Source of the DNA: an uncultured Ruminococcus sp.
Lineage (GTDB): Bacteria; Bacillota; Clostridia; Oscillospirales; Acutalibacteraceae
Direction: 5' to 3'
Assembly (NCBI GenBank): GCA_902763365.1
Contig: CACWRT010000005.1
Coordinates: forward strand, 1-50,954
Length of the DNA stretch: 50,954 nt
Each line of letters begins with the position of its first letter. Positions within the stretch are counted from its first letter, which is position 1. Position numbers and translations under genes: made by a program. The notes below the pieces were generated by a model that was given only the letters and a program-made list of their open reading frames with translations, made no database searches and had not been told where the DNA came from. Below, piece by piece: positions 50,464 to 50,954 of this stretch.

Positions 50464-50544
50464 TGTCATTCCGAATGAAATGAGGAATCTTTGCGATAAA
50501 GGTGCTTTTGTGGAAAGGATCCTTCGCTTATGCTCGGGATGACA
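50464..50544. repeat. Small palindromic MITE/REP-like repeat
   Basis: TGTCATTCCGA (50464-50474) is inverted as TCGGGATGACA (50534-50544), with internal AGGAATCTTT/AAAGGATCCTT pairing. The same general pattern (TGTCATTC-n-GA...TC-n-GAATGACA) is a widespread small intergenic repeat in bacteria. Confidence 0.75.
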
Positions 50545-50567
50545 AAAGTAACAGCCGATAATCAAAG

Positions 50568-50621
50568 TTGCAACGATAAACCCAAAGCGTATAAGCAGCA
50601 GAACGAACCATTCGTTACGGG
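50568..50621. repeat. GC-rich dispersed intergenic repeat, copy 2 (interrupted)
   Basis: GTTGCAACGATAAACCCAAA through GCGTATAAGCAGCAGAACGA to TTCGTTACGGG aligns with 43101-43155, with many substitutions. The expected continuation reappears after 50765 (GGCGGCTCGCCGG). Confidence 0.65.
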
Positions 50622-50623
50622 CT

Positions 50624-50765
50624 ATGCTGTCAACTAAAAAAATTGACAAAGTTTCGCTCAAGCCTTTTCAAAGGCTTGCGGAGTCCAGGGGCAGCGCCCT
50701 TGGTCGCTGCGTCAGCAGCGAAACAAGTCTCCAGATCTTTCGTCAATGTCTTAGGTTGACAGCAT
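50624..50765. repeat. 142-base nested inverted-repeat element (MITE-like)
   Basis: The outer arms ATGCTGTCAA (50624-50633) and TTGACAGCAT (50756-50765) are perfect. Inside are TTGACAAAG/CTTTCGTCAA, GTTTCGCT (50651-50658)/AGCGAAAC (50717-50724), and the hairpins CAAGCCTTT/AAAGGCTTG, CCAGGGGC/GCCCTTGG and TCGCTGC/GCAGCGA. It interrupts the dispersed repeat. Confidence 0.7.
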
Positions 50766-50889
50766 TACGAGTGACGCCGGGCGGCTCGCCGGATTTTAAC
50801 GTTAGTGTAAAATTATAGTTGGCAAAAATATTATCAATGGTAAAAAACAAGCTGTTCAAGAAGCCTGATACGCGGTCAGTACAGCATGA

Positions 50890-50954
50890 ACCGCAAGTTC
50901 AGAGCGGATGCGAAGCGAAGCGATACCCGCGTTTAGGGTCCGGCGGCTCGCCGG
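50890..50954. repeat. GC-rich dispersed intergenic repeat, copy 3 (cut by window end)
   Basis: CGCAAGTTCAGAGCGGATGC through GAAGCGAAGCGATACCCGCG to GGCTCGCCGG matches 43109-43171 closely and runs off the window. Confidence 0.75.

Noticed and set aside
1-50954. CRISPR arrays, rRNA genes and tRNA genes
   Set aside because: No regularly spaced repeats, no rRNA-like blocks and no recognisable tRNA cloverleaf with conserved T-arm were found by reading both strands; a tRNA scan would be needed to be certain.

Overview
The window looks like a chromosomal segment of a low-to-moderate GC Gram-positive anaerobe of the Oscillospiraceae, most likely Ruminococcus or a close relative. This is inferred from gene order (rplJL/rplKA/nusG/secE/rpmG; plsX-rnc-radical SAM-smc-ftsY), the zinc-binding forms of L28 and L33, consensus sigma-A promoters with a TGTGC extended -10, very large secreted or pilin-like proteins, and the GC-rich intergenic repeats. 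No species call is possible from sequence alone.

Left part (1-6.2 kb, accessory): a 5'-truncated DnaQ-like exonuclease with a BRCT domain; a compact integrase module (two micro-ORFs for basic/hydrophobic and single-pass peptides, an XRE regulator and a zinc-ribbon tyrosine recombinase); the C-terminal half of a SpoVB/MurJ-like flippase that abuts the integrase; and a one-base-frameshifted lipoprotein. A CdaR/PucR-type regulator and a FeMo-cofactor-domain protein follow.

Middle (6.2-24.3 kb): two giant minus-strand genes dominate. One is a 2400-residue protein with a PilX-like N-terminus, FIVAR-like helical repeats and carbohydrate-binding-like modules. The other is a 2225-residue protein combining a transglutaminase-like fold, DUF4011, a superfamily 1 helicase, a Vsr/MTES_1575-like nuclease and DUF3320, with an acidic N-terminus of MPFAQ repeats; it is a strong candidate for an anti-phage or nucleic-acid-surveillance protein. 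A Ser/Glu-rich lipoprotein and a translationally coupled RadC pair (one member lacking the metal-binding His-x-His) follow on the plus strand.

Right part (24.3-48.3 kb, almost all minus strand): a signalling/export cluster (REC-GGDEF-like-EAL broken at an A7 tract, Hpt, ABC ATPase, ABC permease); then ispF, an SGNH hydrolase, a DMT transporter, DUF6572 and yqeG; then the housekeeping string nadD, yhbY, rdgB, ftsY, smc, radical SAM, rnc, plsX and trmFO. After a repeat-bearing spacer come rpmB, rplL, rplJ, rplA, rplK, nusG, secE and rpmG, with an L10 leader and two sequences that mimic the 23S L1-binding site. A DUF6062 gene follows. The window ends with a plus-strand PTS Enzyme I-like gene that has lost key catalytic residues, and a dense patch of nested intergenic repeats.

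Four separate lesions of one base each (three single-base insertions and one ATG-to-ATC start) deserve a read-level check before any of them is interpreted biologically.
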